From: Adineta steineri
Taxonomy: Eukaryota; Rotifera; Eurotatoria; Adinetida; Adinetidae
Length of the DNA stretch: 64,000 bases
Reading direction: 5' to 3'
NCBI GenBank assembly: GCA_905250115.1
Contig: CAJNOI010000031.1
Location: 281,278 to 345,277 of the forward strand
The first letter of the stretch is position 1, and every line of letters begins with the position of its first letter. The translations under genes were made by a program, and so were the position numbers. Shown here in pieces: positions 1-13,539 of this stretch. The notes below the pieces were generated by a model, which was not told the DNA's origin, did not search any database, and saw nothing but the letters and a program-made list of their open reading frames with translations.

Positions 1-1017
1 ATATTCTAAACATCCGATAATATCCAAAATAAATTCTTCACTAAATAATAATTCAAATAAACTTGATTTATTTAAATAAAATATTGAGCGAATTATTTCA
101 TATAATTGATGTAATGATTCGATATTTTCTAAATCTTCACATATATGAAATAGATCAATTAATTTTCGAATATAATTTCCAGATTCAATTGCACGTGCTA
201 ATAAATCACGACGTGATGCATCACGAACTTTATCGGGACTGAATAAATCACAAATATCACGTAAATGTATTAGATCAACTGGTGGTAAATTTATTATTGT
301 AGAAAGATAATTTTCATTGGATTCACCAGCACATTCATCATCAGATTCATATATTGATGAACCATTTGATTCAGATGTTATATTATTTGGATTATTTAAA
401 AATGATGAAGAATCTTTACCTTGAACCTTAAGAAAAAATCAATCACATTCAATTAAGATCAGATATATTTCAAATAGAAGTTAATTTCATGTAATTACAT
501 GAAATATCTTTTCTTTCGAAAATTTCATTCATATTTTTTAATTGTCGTTCTACAAAACTTATTCTATGAACTTTTATATGATAAAACAAAAACTGGTATA
601 CATTTGCTCTATTCAGTTTTATGTTCTTACATCGCAAATATTATCCCATATATCATCACAACCAGCTTTTTCTTGAAAACTTAATGCTAAATCATATTTT
701 TCTCCTTCTGACCAAACAATTAATGTTTCCTAGAACAAAGAAAAAGACACATTGTAAAAATCAATTTCATCTTTTCGTTTTTAAATTACTTGTTGTTTTT
801 GGTATTTAGTGTTTAAAAGAATTTTTGAATCAAGCAAGGTCGAACCATCTACTTCTGATTTAACAATAATTGCATGATTTGTATTAGGTGCTGTAGGAGA
901 TGTACACGTTACAAAACCGGTACCACGATCATCCCATTGACGTTCTTCATTTAATGTATAAAGTTTAACGCGTGATCGATTATTAGGTGGTAATGTTGTT
1001 GTCGAAGGACTTATCAT
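1..1017 (-). CDS. Protein phosphatase 4 regulatory subunit 3 (SMEK) homologue, 3' truncated by window edge
   Basis: Regulatory subunit that targets the PP4 catalytic subunit to substrates in DNA repair, centrosome and insulin/FOXO signalling (family knowledge). Exons are 790-1017, 631-729 and 1-426, read leftward. Exon 1 has the family's N-terminal EVH1/PH-like start, with [18 protein letters not shown] close to the human wording and then [13 protein letters not shown]. Exon 2 continues [19 protein letters not shown] and [10 protein letters not shown]. Exon 3 begins VQGKD, then an acidic linker, then [19 protein letters not shown] and the [15 protein letters not shown] stretch that opens the conserved SMK-1/DUF625 region. 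The C-terminal half lies outside the window. Junctions are in phase. The start has a few extra residues ([13 protein letters not shown]) before the conserved part. Divergent from HID1, with 1.5 kb between them. Confidence 0.93.
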
Positions 1018-2532
1018 CGATTTAAGATTGTTCAGATTTAAAAATATAATTTGTCTAAAATAAAATCAATTTTTCTTTCAATTTATTTCAATTAATATAA
1101 AATAAAAATCGCTGGCATCTGTCACAAACTGTTTGAATAGAGAGAGAAAGATAGAAAAAGAACGAGAACGAACAAACAATAATAATAACAACAAGAGTAC
1201 TATTACATCTAAACCAATCAAATAGAATGATTTGACCCTTTTATATATAGGTTTTTTTGATCATACTTTAAAATATTACTTTTTTATATCATTTTCTCAA
1301 TATTTAAATAAAATAAATTGTTATTTAGATATTGAATAATAGGTGGCGCTATTAACAAATTCAACTGATATCATACCGTAAAATTAAAATTCGTCGTTTC
1401 CTCTTCTTGCTTCATTTCGAACTCATACAAGAATGAGTGTTATGATAAATGTATGTTTATTGTTTTTCTATCGAAAAATATTCAATAGTCTTATAGAAAA
1501 ATTATTTCTATACGTTCCGGAAGTTAAGTTTTTGATATCTTATAGAGTTTTTCTTGATTTATGATGAATCAACTTATTTGAGCAGTTTAATAATGAGACT
1601 ACATGTGATGAAATGAACCAAAATTCGATAGTAATATGACACAAGTAAATCAAAATATAGATTTTCTGAAAGAGAAGTATTCTATTTAGCATTAGTCCTG
1701 AAAGGTCAACTATAAGCTTATAGATTCACTTTTCAAGTATAGTGATTAGACTACTGAGATATTATTAAAGAAGAGATAAAACGATATCATGTCAGGTATA
1801 TTATACAGTCAAAGTCAGACAGAAATATTTATTAAATTCATGGTTTCATATAGACGGAAAAATGTTTACAATAAAAAAACAGAATTAGAATGAATAAAAC
1901 TTCTCAACACATTGATCGTCGAACTGATTCATGTAGATTGTTTGATCCAAACTAAATGAATTAAAAAATAAATAAACTATCAAATAAGAAATCTTCAGAC
2001 CAAGGACGCGTACAAACAGTTGCCAGATCATATAAGACTATATTTCAAATAAAATCCGTTATTTTCTTATTCATATAGATCATTTATGACGAGTACAAGA
2101 ATCATGAATATCACAACCTTTTGAAATATAATAATGACGTTCACCACGAGATGTTTTAGAACAATTGAATCTTACGTTTTTTTAATATAGCAAATAATGA
2201 ATATATCATTCATGAGATTTTGTCCAGAGAATAAGAGAAGGACATGTATTTGACACATTCTCATAGTTTCTATACATTTATCATCATTTCCTTCTTGTTG
2301 TTTACATACATAACATCTTAAACTCAAATAACCTCATATAAAAATTAAAATCTACTTAAAAGACAAAGAAAAACTACTATAAAACCAAATTAATTCATTA
2401 TTAAATAATCTTTCGTTTGACATTTTCTTCTATGATTGACGAATAAAATAAGCCAATAATATTTCTGTCGCTATTACTCATTCTTTTAACCTTGTTTTTT
2501 TTCCATTTCAATAAAAAAGAATCATAACAATA
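1018..2532. other. Divergent intergenic region between PP4R3 and HID1
   Basis: AT-rich, with stop codons in all frames. No gene, tRNA-like fold or long repeat was recognised. It must carry both promoters because the flanking genes point away from each other, but I could not pick out a convincing TATA box. Confidence 0.6.
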
Positions 2533-5500
2533 ATGGGCAATACAGATTCGAAAGTTGATTTCCGTGTAGCCGTTGTTCAATTAACATCTCATAGTCAGGT
2601 AAAATATCAAACGAATTAAATTCAAATAAATAATTTTCTATAACTGTATAGCAAATCGAACCAAATGATGAATCATTTTGGGATCAATTTTGGTCGGATA
2701 AAATTTCCAGTGTACAAGATATATTTGCATTAGTACCAGCTGCTGAAATACGTGCATTACGAGAAGAATTACCATCAAATTTAGCGACATTATGTAATAA
2801 ACTTGTTGATCGTTTGCAAGTAGCTGCTGAAAATTCATGTCAAACTCAAAGAGATCAAACAGCTGGTTAGAAGAATTTTTATTTGCTTTTAAAATAACAA
2901 TCGTTTTTCCTTTATAGCTATTAATTGTGTTCGTTTATTAACTCGTTTATTACCATATATATTCGAAGAGCCCGAATGGCGAGGATTCTTTTGGTCAGAA
3001 ATTCCATCTGGTCAACAACAAATGACATCGACTGGAGTTCGTAGATTGTTTATTTTGTTTATTTTATTGAAATAAAAATTATATTTATAGGAATATGTTA
3101 GTAAACCACCATTAGCTGAACGACTTCTTCAAACACTAGCAGTAAGAATTTATTCGATGATTTTATATTTATGCTTCTCTTTTTTTCTAATATTAAAGGA
3201 TCTTTTATTTTGTCCAGATTTTACAGTTGCATCGAAGAAGAAAAAAGGACCAGTAATGATTATTGATATTGTTTATTAAGAAACTAAGAATATACTTTTT
3301 AGGAAAATCCAGAAGATATTCATACAATCGATAGTTGTGAATATATTTGGGAAGCTGGTGTTGGTTTTTCTCAAACACCTATTCATGTACCTAGCAATGA
3401 TAAAAATCGAACAGAAATTCTTAAACTTTTATTAACATGTTTTTCCGAAACAATTTATATGACACCAACAGGTAATTATTCGCATATCATTAATCGATAA
3501 GATATTTAATCCTCTGTAAACATGTATAATACTAAAACAAGTTTTCTATGAAAGTCAATCAAGTAAAATTCCTATTTCCTGTCTTTTTGTACATCTTTAT
3601 TATCAATGTCTTTGATTAGAATAGAAATACTTATGATGCAATTATCAATAGAATGAGATATATATACATGAAAGAGTTCTTCACATTTTAAATGCCTCAT
3701 TCCACTTGAGTGAATAATCTTTTGTTATTTAATGATCGTCAACATTGTATTATATCTAACTAATTTTTTTAACACTTTCTAGTCGAACAACATTCTCGTC
3801 CAAATAAATGGTTAACTTATTTTACATCTGGTCAAAATCGGTAAAATAAAATAATCATCATAATAAAATATAATTTCTATCGTTTATTTTCTAGACAAAC
3901 ATTACCTCTATTCACATCATTAATAAATATAGTATTTTCCTATGATCCTGTTGGTTATTTACCCTATAATTATCTATTATTTACTGATACACGTGAACCT
4001 CTAGTCGAAGTAGCTGCTCAATTGTTATGTATAACATTAGATAATAGTTCATTTTCTTCGATTGATCAATCATCTTCAACAACATCACTAAATAAACCAT
4101 TCCCTACTGCATCGGGTGATGAATGTCCAAATTTATTTATTAATTATTTATCACGTATTCATCGAGATGATGTAAAACTAAACAAATCTTTAGAAAAAAA
4201 GAAATCTAAGCTTTTATTTTTTTTAGGATTTTAATATTTTATTAAAAGGTTTTTGTCGTTTATTGAATAATCCACTGATTCAAACATATTTACCTGGTTC
4301 ATGTAAAAAAATAGGTTTCTATCAAGAATTACTTATTTTATTTTGGAAATTTTGTGATCGAAATAAGGTTTGACAAAAAATATTTAAATCATTTAATTTC
4401 TATCTTTGAATTCAATAGAAATTTTTATATCATGCATTAAAATCTGGTGAAATACTTGATTTAGTTGTACCAATACTTTATTTTCTGAATGACGCCCGTT
4501 CGGATACATGTAAAGACTTATTTTAATCTAAAAATCATCATTTTCTTTCGTTTTTTTTCAGCAAGAATTGGTTTAATGCATATTGGTGTATTCATTTTAT
4601 TACTATTAAGTGGTGAAAGAAATTTTGGTGTTCGTTTAAATAAACCATATGCAACACGAATACCCATGGATATACCTGTATTTACAGGAACACATGCAGA
4701 TTTATTAATAATTGTATAAACGAAAAATTTTATTGACAAAAACAAAACTCAAGATTTGATATTTTTAGGTTTTTCATAAAATAATTGTTTCAGCACATCA
4801 ACGTTTACAGCCGTTGTATGATTGTTTATTAACAATTATTGTGAATATTTCACCTTATTTGAAAACTTTATCAATGGTTTCAAGCAATAAATTACTTCAT
4901 TTATTTGAGGTATTTGTTTTCTTTCCACACCCTAAATTTCGAAAAGTATAAGTATGAATTTATTTAGGCATTCAGTTCACCATGGTTTCTACTAGCTGCA
5001 TCGGATAACCATCATTTAGTATTTTTTCTTCTTGAAGCTTTTAATAATCTTATTCAATATCAATTCGATGGTAAAATATCTCTGTTTTCTTACTTAATAG
5101 CTCATTAAATTATTTTAGGAAATGCCAATCTTGTTTATACAATAATTCGTAAACGACAAGTATTTTTTAGTCTAAGTAATTTAGCTACCGATAGTCAAAC
5201 AATAGCAAAATTAAGTGTAAGAAATGCAAATACAACATCAACATCTTCAAAGAAAAATATTGATACATCTACAAATAAACAAACAATATTTCAAACAAAT
5301 TTAAAATCACCTGCGAATGATGAACCACAACTTAACAAAGATTTCTCACAACAACAACAATCAAATAGCAGTTCAACCGTACTTCTATCCAATGCAATGA
5401 TAGCAACACTTGCTGAAACACCTTGTAAATAGATGTATTATTTTTAAATGAAAATGAACTAAAAAAAATCTTTTCCGCTCAATTAGTTAAATTCAATCAT

Positions 5501-6419
5501 GACTATACTATAGACAGTAGTAAAAATTTCATTATAACATTTATGAAGAAGCAATATACAAAATACTTTAGTTACAGTTAAATAACATTTCTAATTACAT
5601 AAAATACGTAAGACTTATGTTATATTATCACTGTAAAATCGATTTTTCGGTGAATAAAAATACTCCGAACAAAACGTATGTTTACTCCTGAGAGAAAGTC
5701 TACATGATGTAATAAAAAGATTTTTCAATAATATACTTTAATATTTAGCGTATTAACTAGAGAATTTTATATTAAACAAAATCTTTATTTCCCATAGCTA
5801 TTCATACAATGACTGAACGTACATTAGCTGCTTCACCAAATCTGGATGATATTCATCGTCAACGTTCTGGTACGACTAATGAATCATCTCCATCATCAAC
5901 TCGAGTATGCACATTTATAAAAGAATAAAAGTCAAATATTTTTCTCATCAATTATTTGTGTATTTAGCCTGCTTCACCTCCATTATCGTCAATAGTCTCT
6001 TCAAATTATTCTCAACAAACAGATAATAGCCTTTGGTCTCCTACATCTGATTGGGTACAATCGTGGAAAGGCAAATTACCTGTACAAACAATAATGCGTC
6101 TTTTACAAGTTCTTGTTCCACAAGTTGAAAAAATTTGTATGGATCGTGGTTTAACTGATGAAAGTGAAATAATTAAATTTTTACAACATGGTACACTTGT
6201 TGGTTTATTACCTGTACCTCATCCTATATTAATTCGAAAATATCAACCAAATTCTGGTACAGTTATGTGGTTTCGAACATATATATGGGGTGTTATTTAT
6301 CTCAGGTAATAAATCATATATAAATTTATTTAATTTTCTTTTTTTTGATATTTAGGAATATTGATCCACCTATTTGGTATGATACTGATGTTAAATTATT
6401 TGAAATTCAACGTGTTTAA
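2533..6419 (+). CDS. HID1: HID1 (high-temperature-induced dauer formation 1 / DMC1) homologue
   Basis: HID1 is a myristoylated peripheral Golgi/TGN protein needed for dense-core vesicle and neuropeptide sorting (family knowledge). Seventeen exons: 2533-2598, 2652-2865, 2918-3036, 3091-3141, 3199-3252, 3303-3471, 3783-3840, 3895-4171, 4227-4367, 4419-4509, 4562-4713, 4769-4909, 4968-5070, 5119-5424, 5798-5904, 5968-6305, 6356-6419. They total about 816 residues, against about 790 in human. The start MGNTDSK keeps the Gly-2 needed for N-myristoylation. Highly conserved blocks include SCEYIWEAGVGF, HIGVFILLLLSGERNFGVRL, PMDIPVFTGTHADLLI, NAN-LVYTIIRKR, TIMRLLQVLVPQVEKIC and the terminal WYDTDVKLFEIQRV. 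The least conserved part, about residues 560-690, is Ser/Thr/Gln-rich, as in other HID1 proteins. All junctions are in phase, so the gene looks intact. Confidence 0.97.
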
Positions 6420-8730
6420 GAATAAAATTATTTATTTGTTTTTTTTCTTCTTCTTCTTCTATTGTTGTTGTTATCTTTGGTTGTTTCTTCTTCCTTTCTT
6501 ACATAATCATCTATTTTATTCGTTAGTTCCCTTCTATTTATTATAAATTCTGATAAGCATACATGGAAAGAGTACTTAGATAATGGATGTGAACCACTCA
6601 CGAAAGAGAGAGAATATGGTGTAATTTAAGTTGTTTTTTCTTGTTCTTATTAATGAAGTTAGTTATATTTATTGTTGTTATTGTTGTCTTTTTTTTTTCT
6701 TCTTTTTGGTGGATGTTTTCAAAAGCAATAAATATATATACATAGATATATACTATTGATATACGCTCACTTTGACATTCAAACTATAACAATAGATAGT
6801 ATAGAGAAAAAAAAGAGGAAGTCAACCTTTTTGTGGTTTAGAAAGGTATAATTTCCTCACTTAACTACTTGATAAATTGATAAAAAAAAAACAAATGCAT
6901 ACCATTCACGATTTGATTTGCTATTAAAAGCACTTTCAGTCTCATTTATGTCTCTTTTTTTTCTATTGCCTTTTTACTTACTCGTTTGTACACATCATCA
7001 AACAAAAATTTAGCTCGTCTAATGATGTGATATTGTTTTGTTTTTATTCACCCTTTCGTCATAGATAGGAAGAAGAAGTAGTAGTAGTAGTAGGCATGTT
7101 CGACAGGCTAATTATCACACACACAATCAACTATCGCTCGTACATACTACGGACAGAATAAAGGTAAGAAAAGAAATACATGAATCAAATCTGACTCTCC
7201 TCAACTAAAAATATACCTTGTCAAATTTACTTTTATTTCTAGTCAATCAAACATTGGGTTTTTCTTTTTTCTCTTTTGTAAACGTATAAAGATTAATGAT
7301 TAAAGTATTTTCTAGAGAATATTTTTCCTCAAGTTAAATCAAATAAATAACAAATTTTGTCGATTTATTATCTTGCTCAATCCTATACGATAGATTTTTT
7401 TTTGTTCATCCCACTGAGAAATCAATTTTCTATAGTATGTGTATCAATATAGAACATTTATTGTGTTGTGTTCCTCTCAGTTTATTCTCTCCTGGTATGT
7501 TGAATGAATATTATTGTGTAATCTTCTAAATAACAAAGAGAAAATCGAGGGAAGCTCAACTATGTAGGCATATACTCATGAGGATTGCCAGTCGTCGTCG
7601 TCGTCGTCGTCATCTATCAACACCTTAATACCGACAGAGAGACAAAAGAGAACAATACATTCTATTCAACTATACTAGATCAAGAATAAAACATTCAGGA
7701 GCGATTTTTTCTTCTTATATTTCTTCATGATTAATAGGAAGAAATTACTAATGCAAATGTTCGTTTTTCACACGAGCCACTTGATACATCTATAAATGAC
7801 GTTGTTCATGTAAATGCATATTGTACCGTACGTATATATCTATCTGATTTTTAAGATTAAATTTCATTTTAAACAACGTTCAAATCGTTGTAAATATAAT
7901 ATCGAGTGTTTATTATGTCTAAGACACGAGAAAATAAAATCAGATATGACACGACAACAAAGATGTATACAAAATGTTAAAAAGACCATAAACATTCATG
8001 TGTCTATAATAATCAAACTGACAAGATATTCTTTTGTATGATTTACAGTTGTAATATTAAAAGTTTATCACTTTTTTTTTCTTTTTCTATAAATAGATTT
8101 TCTCGTATAAAAAAAAGAAACTTGTCAACTTTTAATTTTATTTCAATAGAATTTTTGATGACCTTCTTTTTCTCTCCCTCTTCTTGTCAATTTACTCATT
8201 TTAGCTTATATATGCCATTCATTTTAAACATCCAGTTGTACACGTAAAATGTGTTTGTATTGAACAGAAATACATACGCACACATAGTCGGGTAAATATC
8301 AGAGAGAAGAAGAAAAAAAAAGAATGTTGTTATGTTTTGTACGAGGAACAAGAGAATAGAGAGGATTGTATGTTTGCGCCTACACTCGTGCACTAGTCTA
8401 ATGACCGAACGAAACGAACGAGAGAGCTAATACGATTTTTTTTCTTCTTGTCTATCTGTCTGTACGTGCTTACTCTCGTCCAAACAACATCAGCAGTTTA
8501 ACTTGTATTTCCTTTCGATGAAGAAAATAAGAGAAGAAAATTGATCATTCATCCACATCGATAACGTATGTATATTGTGTGTGTCCTTCATGTTGAATAG
8601 ACATTCATCAATTTCTTTATTTCTTTTTCTCGTTTTTTTAATAAATAGAAAGAAAAAAAAATGTATTGACCTTGTCGGAATATAACACTAATCGAATGTT
8701 TCTTTCGTCTTTTTTCAGTATCTTTCTTGA
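6420..8730. other. HID1 3' flank and Rap1GAP 5' region
   Basis: The stretch just after HID1 is T-rich with AATAAA-like motifs near 6727, consistent with a 3' UTR. The rest is low complexity: TTC/TTG runs near 6440-6490, an AGT triplet run near 7075-7090 and a TCG/GTC run near 7593-7611. A splice acceptor just upstream of the Rap1GAP ATG (about 8718) implies a spliced 5' UTR. A possible orphan exon at 7738-7827 is described in the findings. No other gene was seen. Confidence 0.5.
7592..7612. repeat. TCG/GTC trinucleotide microsatellite
   Basis: Six to seven consecutive GTC units lie in the non-coding region between HID1 and Rap1GAP. Confidence 0.8.
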
Positions 8731-11700
8731 ATGACTTGGTGTGCTAAAATTTATGATATATTTAATGGATGGACTGATGATGAACATGAATTACCATCAA
8801 CACCAGCTGCGAAATCAATTAATGGCCTACCAGAAACATCATTATCATCGCAGATTGCCCGTCTTAATTCAATGCACGATGCCCCATATCTTGAGAGATC
8901 TCATTCGATATCAAGTATAACTAATCCAACAAATTATAAGAAAAAAAAGTATATATATATATATTAAAAATTTAATTATTAAAGTTAATTAAAAAATGTT
9001 TTTTTTCTAAAGTCATGATCGTTATTTTTCATATGAAAATAATTGTTATTCTCAAGAACAAAAATCTTATGGTGTTGCAACAATGTAAATAATTAGTTTT
9101 TTAAGATTTTTTTAATAATTATTTCTATATTTATTTTAGTTCAAATATGTCACTCAATCTTCCATCTTATTCAAAGTATGTTGAAATTTCTTCTTCTTAT
9201 TCTTCTTCTTCGTCTTTTTATACATCTGTTCATAATCAGTCGTTATCTTAATTGAAGGAGAATGTGAGATTGATTTAAGATTTTTTTTATCTTATATATC
9301 GATTATGTCAATATTTTCAAAGATTTACATATCACCCCCGCCAACTGGCATCTTTTCTCTGTTTTTCTTTTCTTTATAAAGATATAATCATATCATATTC
9401 AATGTTTCTTTTTTTTTTATCTTAAGGTATATGGGAAGCACAAACGAATATTTTCAAGAACAACAGCAATTGGCAAGAAGTTATTCATTTGAATTACGTC
9501 GCAATAATTTTATGTTACCATCTGTTGATAATAATAATATATCACCTGCTGTCAGATATCCAACAGCTCAACAACGGAATATGATAGAAAAACCATTACG
9601 ATCATCTTCAATTAATGTTCTGACGAATAATAATAGTTCGATGATTGCTAGTCGAATGTCATTACCCAATAGACAGGTATTTATAATTGAAAGTAACGTA
9701 AGAGAAATAGTTTCCTTGAAAAGTGATTATATTATTAGTTACTTTGTTAGAAGGCTTTTTGTCTTTTGATAAGGAATTGTTTTTAAATTATTGAGTAGAT
9801 TTTTTTTTGCTTTATCATATGAATCGTTTTGATATCTATCTGTAACTAAAATATTTTGATGATTGATTGTAATGATTAAAGATCGGCATAAGTGTTAGTC
9901 GTTACAGTTATAATGAAAATTCTCAAGGTCATGACTGTGACTAAATTCTACTGATAAATATTCAGTTATCGACTTGGCTTCATTTCAATTATTCACTATA
10001 AATCATTGTCTATATACTATTATTAAAAAATACAAAATATAGTACAAAGAAATTTCTATTGAAAATAAAACAAAATATTTTCGAAATTAACAATTTTAAT
10101 TATAGTGATAGCTCTAATCATGATTGAATATCTAGGTCATGGTTTAATTAGAATGTTAATATGATTGATTAACATCTTTTGTTAAACCATAAATTTCATT
10201 TCATTTTTTAATATATCGATACAATCATGAAATTATGAAATCAGTTGAATAGTGGAAAGGTCAAGTGTAGTTATTATAAGTTTCTGTTAGAAATTAACAT
10301 ATTGCATAAATTTATTCAAATACATAAATTGATTGAATACTTTTAAAATACAAAATAGACGTAGACTTTTTTTTCTTTTTGTCTTGTTTATTCATATATA
10401 CACACATATGATATTCTAGGAACCATTATGTCCACGATTATCAACACGTTCTTCCTACTCAGTTCCTGAATATGAAACTAATGATATTCCATCGAGTAAC
10501 AATGAGCAAGTTGAACAAGCAATACAATATTATATAAAAGAAGTATGTTTGAATTATTTTCTCTAGTGACTTTTCTACATTTGTCACCTTTACTTTTTAT
10601 TTGACAGTCAAATAAAAATACGACATTTCTTTCTAAAAATCTCCTGAGATTTTAATCGATTATATACTTTTTTTTCTTTCTCTGTATTCAATAGATGTTA
10701 ACATCATCACCAAATAGTATATTTCCAATGGTTTATAGTTTTCCGCCCAATGATATGTTACAATACAATGATCGTTGTCGTATTGAAGGTGGATATGATG
10801 AACCATCTCAATGGATAATTCAAACAAAAATCGCTCCTGTTGAATGTCGAATTATATCTGATAATGTTGCTTCAATTTATTCAACTTATTTTTATGATCA
10901 AGTAAAATTTCATTTTTTCTTTCAATTACCTATGTATATATTTAATATTTAGTATCATTATAATTTATTTGCAATTGATGATAATTCAAATCCAGTAATT
11001 ATGTCAATAAAACCACATGAGAATAAATTAACAATAATTGTTCGTACAAAAGAAAGTTCACAATGTATGGATTTAATTGAAAATGATTCGAATTCAATTG
11101 ATTATGTTTATTTATCAAAACAACTTTATCCAGATTTACAAGTTGATCATTTCGAGAATTGCGCAACTTTAAAAGTAAAATATGAGAAGAAAGTTTTTCT
11201 CTATTGAATAAATGATTTTTCTGTAGGCACAACAATTTATAAAAGCATATGATGAAAAACTAGAAACACATAAATTTAAATTTGGTGTTATTTATCAAAA
11301 ACGTGGACAAGTAAAATATTTGAATTATAATATGTAAATAATTATTTTCTGTTTTTAGACTACAGAACAAGAATTTTTTAATAATGAAAGACATGGACGA
11401 GCATTAGATGAATTTCTTGATATTATTGCTACAAGAGTTTCATTAAAAAATTTTAAAGGGTATTAAATTTCGAAATTTTTTTCTGTTAGTTAAACATTTA
11501 TATGATTTAGTTATCGAGCTGGACTTGATGTTAGTGAACAAACAGATTGTCCAATATCTTATTATGAATTATATGATCAAAAAGAAATTATGTTTCATGT
11601 TAGTACATTATTACCATTTACACATACAGATACATCACAAATTCAACGTAAACGTCATATTGGAAATGATATTGTTACAATTGTTTTTCAAGAAGAAAAT

Positions 11701-13539
11701 ACACCATTTCATCCAAGTATGATCAAATCAAATTTCCTACATGTTTTCCTTGTTGTACAACCTGTACAAGTACTTTCAAGAACATGTTATAAAGTAAGAT
11801 TTCAACTTTTTATATATACAATTAGTAGCGTAACCAGGATTTTGTCCTAGGGAGAGCCTAACTTCATACTGACCGAGATTTTGCGGTAAGGAGGTTGAGG
11901 TCCATATTTTCTCAATCAAGAATGTCTAACAGTCTGAGAGATTCTCGAAATTTCCTAGGGGGAGCTACGGGGCGCGAAGCTCCCCCGGTGGTTACGCCAC
12001 TATATACAATGAATTTTAGAAGAAATAGAATGAAAATTAAACTAACCCTCCCCTCCCTACAATGGAAAGCCCTTCTGAAACAAATATCGAGGAAAACGCC
12101 CTAGGAGGGTAGGGAGATTTTTCCACAAAAAAACATGCAAGTTCCGAAACCATAATAGAAGGCCTCGGTCCTTTTATTACGAGGAGGGGTTTATAATTCT
12201 GATAGAACATACTTCCATATCGAGTAAATACTTAATCCAGAGATATTGTGTAATATAAAAAATATCAATTGATTTTGCAGAATTGTTTTATTAATACATA
12301 ATAATTTCTTTAGATGACAATAGTCACTCGTGATGATATTAAACCATTTCCTCCGACTCTTCATCGAAATGTTGTTTATGTTCGTACTGCTGAACAATTA
12401 AAACCATTTATTCTATCGAAATTAATCAATGCGGAATATGCGGCATATCGTTGTCGAACATTTTCTTTGTTACAAGAACGTACACGTTGTTCATATTTAA
12501 AAACATTATGTGAAAATTTAACGGAAAAATCTTATGATTCGTTATGTGATGAAAAAAAACGTGCAAGTAATCGTCGTTTATCAATATTATCAAATTCATC
12601 TAAAAAACGTTATTTTTCGAATGTGAAAAAAATTTTTACAAGAAGTAATAGTACACCGGATGGTCCACAACCATCATCATCATCAAATAAATCTGAACAA
12701 ATAATAAATGATAAAGTATTTATAGCAAAAGAAAATATTCGAAAATGACATTCAATTTTTAGGAACGACGAAAAAGTGGAAAAAGATTATTACGGTTAGG
12801 AAAATCAATTGATAATGATAATGATAATGATAATCAGCGTTCATCGATTGCAGTTTCTTTACCCGAGTATGAATTAAAAAAAAGTACATTAAATTTATTT
12901 AAAATTCTATTTATTTTTACAGCCATGAATTAACACGTGAAAATGATTTAATTAATCGGTAAAAGATTAGTTTTTCTTTTCTTTAAATTTAATCTTTATG
13001 TATACATTTAGACGTGGAATACGTCGAAGCAATGAAAGTTTAGATAGTAGTAGTGATTTACCATCGTTAGAACAACGTTCAGCAATACAACAGTATCCAG
13101 TACGTTCGATACATACATATTACGGAGATGAATCTGATGAAGGATTGGTAAATAGATTTATTTACATAATAAAAAATGATAATATATTATTGAAACTTAT
13201 AGGATAGTATGTCATCAGCAGATACAGCTTTTTCGCATAATCATAATCGACCACCATACGATAGTGATGATCAAGATGGTAAAGAATTTTTCTTTATAAA
13301 AAATAACTTTAAATTTCTTTTTTTCTATATTTTATAGCTTATAGACAACAACTTCGTGAAAAATCTCAGCCAACTCATATTGTAAACTATTGCAATATTT
13401 ATTTATCTAATAGAAAATTATTTTCTTTAATATTTAGTCTCATCCATGGCATCGTGTGTCTGGACAACGTCAAGGCAATATACAGATCTATACACCACAA
13501 ACAGCTGGTATTCACATAAGTGAAGCAGCAACTGTTTAA
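8731..13539 (+). CDS. Rap1 GTPase-activating protein (Rap1GAP type)
   Basis: Stimulates GTP hydrolysis by Rap GTPases, switching off Rap-dependent adhesion and polarity signalling (family knowledge). Seventeen coding exons: 8731-8948, 9013-9084, 9140-9175, 9427-9676, 10420-10542, 10695-10901, 10953-11174, 11227-11310, 11359-11459, 11511-11793, 12314-12715, 12763-12866, 12923-12958, 13012-13147, 13203-13278, 13338-13381, 13438-13539; about 831 residues. The Rap-GAP domain spans roughly residues 385-600: [18 protein letters not shown], then [20 protein letters not shown], then [11 protein letters not shown] and LQERTR. The catalytic Asn-thumb residue is the N of HIGND, near residue 490. The N-terminal about 170 residues and the C-terminal about 180 are Ser/Asn/Gln-rich with RR-S sites and look unstructured. 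I see no convincing GoLoco motif. A MITE sits in the intron at 11794-12313. SIPA1-like proteins are less likely because no PDZ domain is present. Confidence 0.95.
11823..12002. mobile_element. 180-bp hAT-like MITE in Rap1GAP intron
   Basis: The ends form terminal inverted repeats: TAGTAGCGTAACCA at the left and the complement of TAGTGGCGTAACCA at the right (13 of 14 match). It is flanked by identical 8-bp direct repeats TATACAAT at 11815-11822 and 12003-12010. An 8-bp duplication with TAG/CAG-starting ends is the hAT superfamily signature. It is clearly more GC-rich than its surroundings and has no transposase. A perfect 9-bp subterminal hairpin (GGGGGAGCT/AGCTCCCCC) lies at 11958-11986. It is wholly inside an intron and leaves both splice sites intact. 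Confidence 0.88.

Noticed and set aside
11895..12104. 69-codon frame in the Rap1GAP intron
   Set aside because: Runs across the MITE boundary into plain intron, so it cannot be a real gene.
12030..12200. C-rich/G-rich pair (ACCCTCCCCTCCCTAC and GGAGGGTAGGGAG) after the Rap1GAP MITE
   Set aside because: Arms match only partly and no target duplication could be found; may be a decayed element but not supportable.
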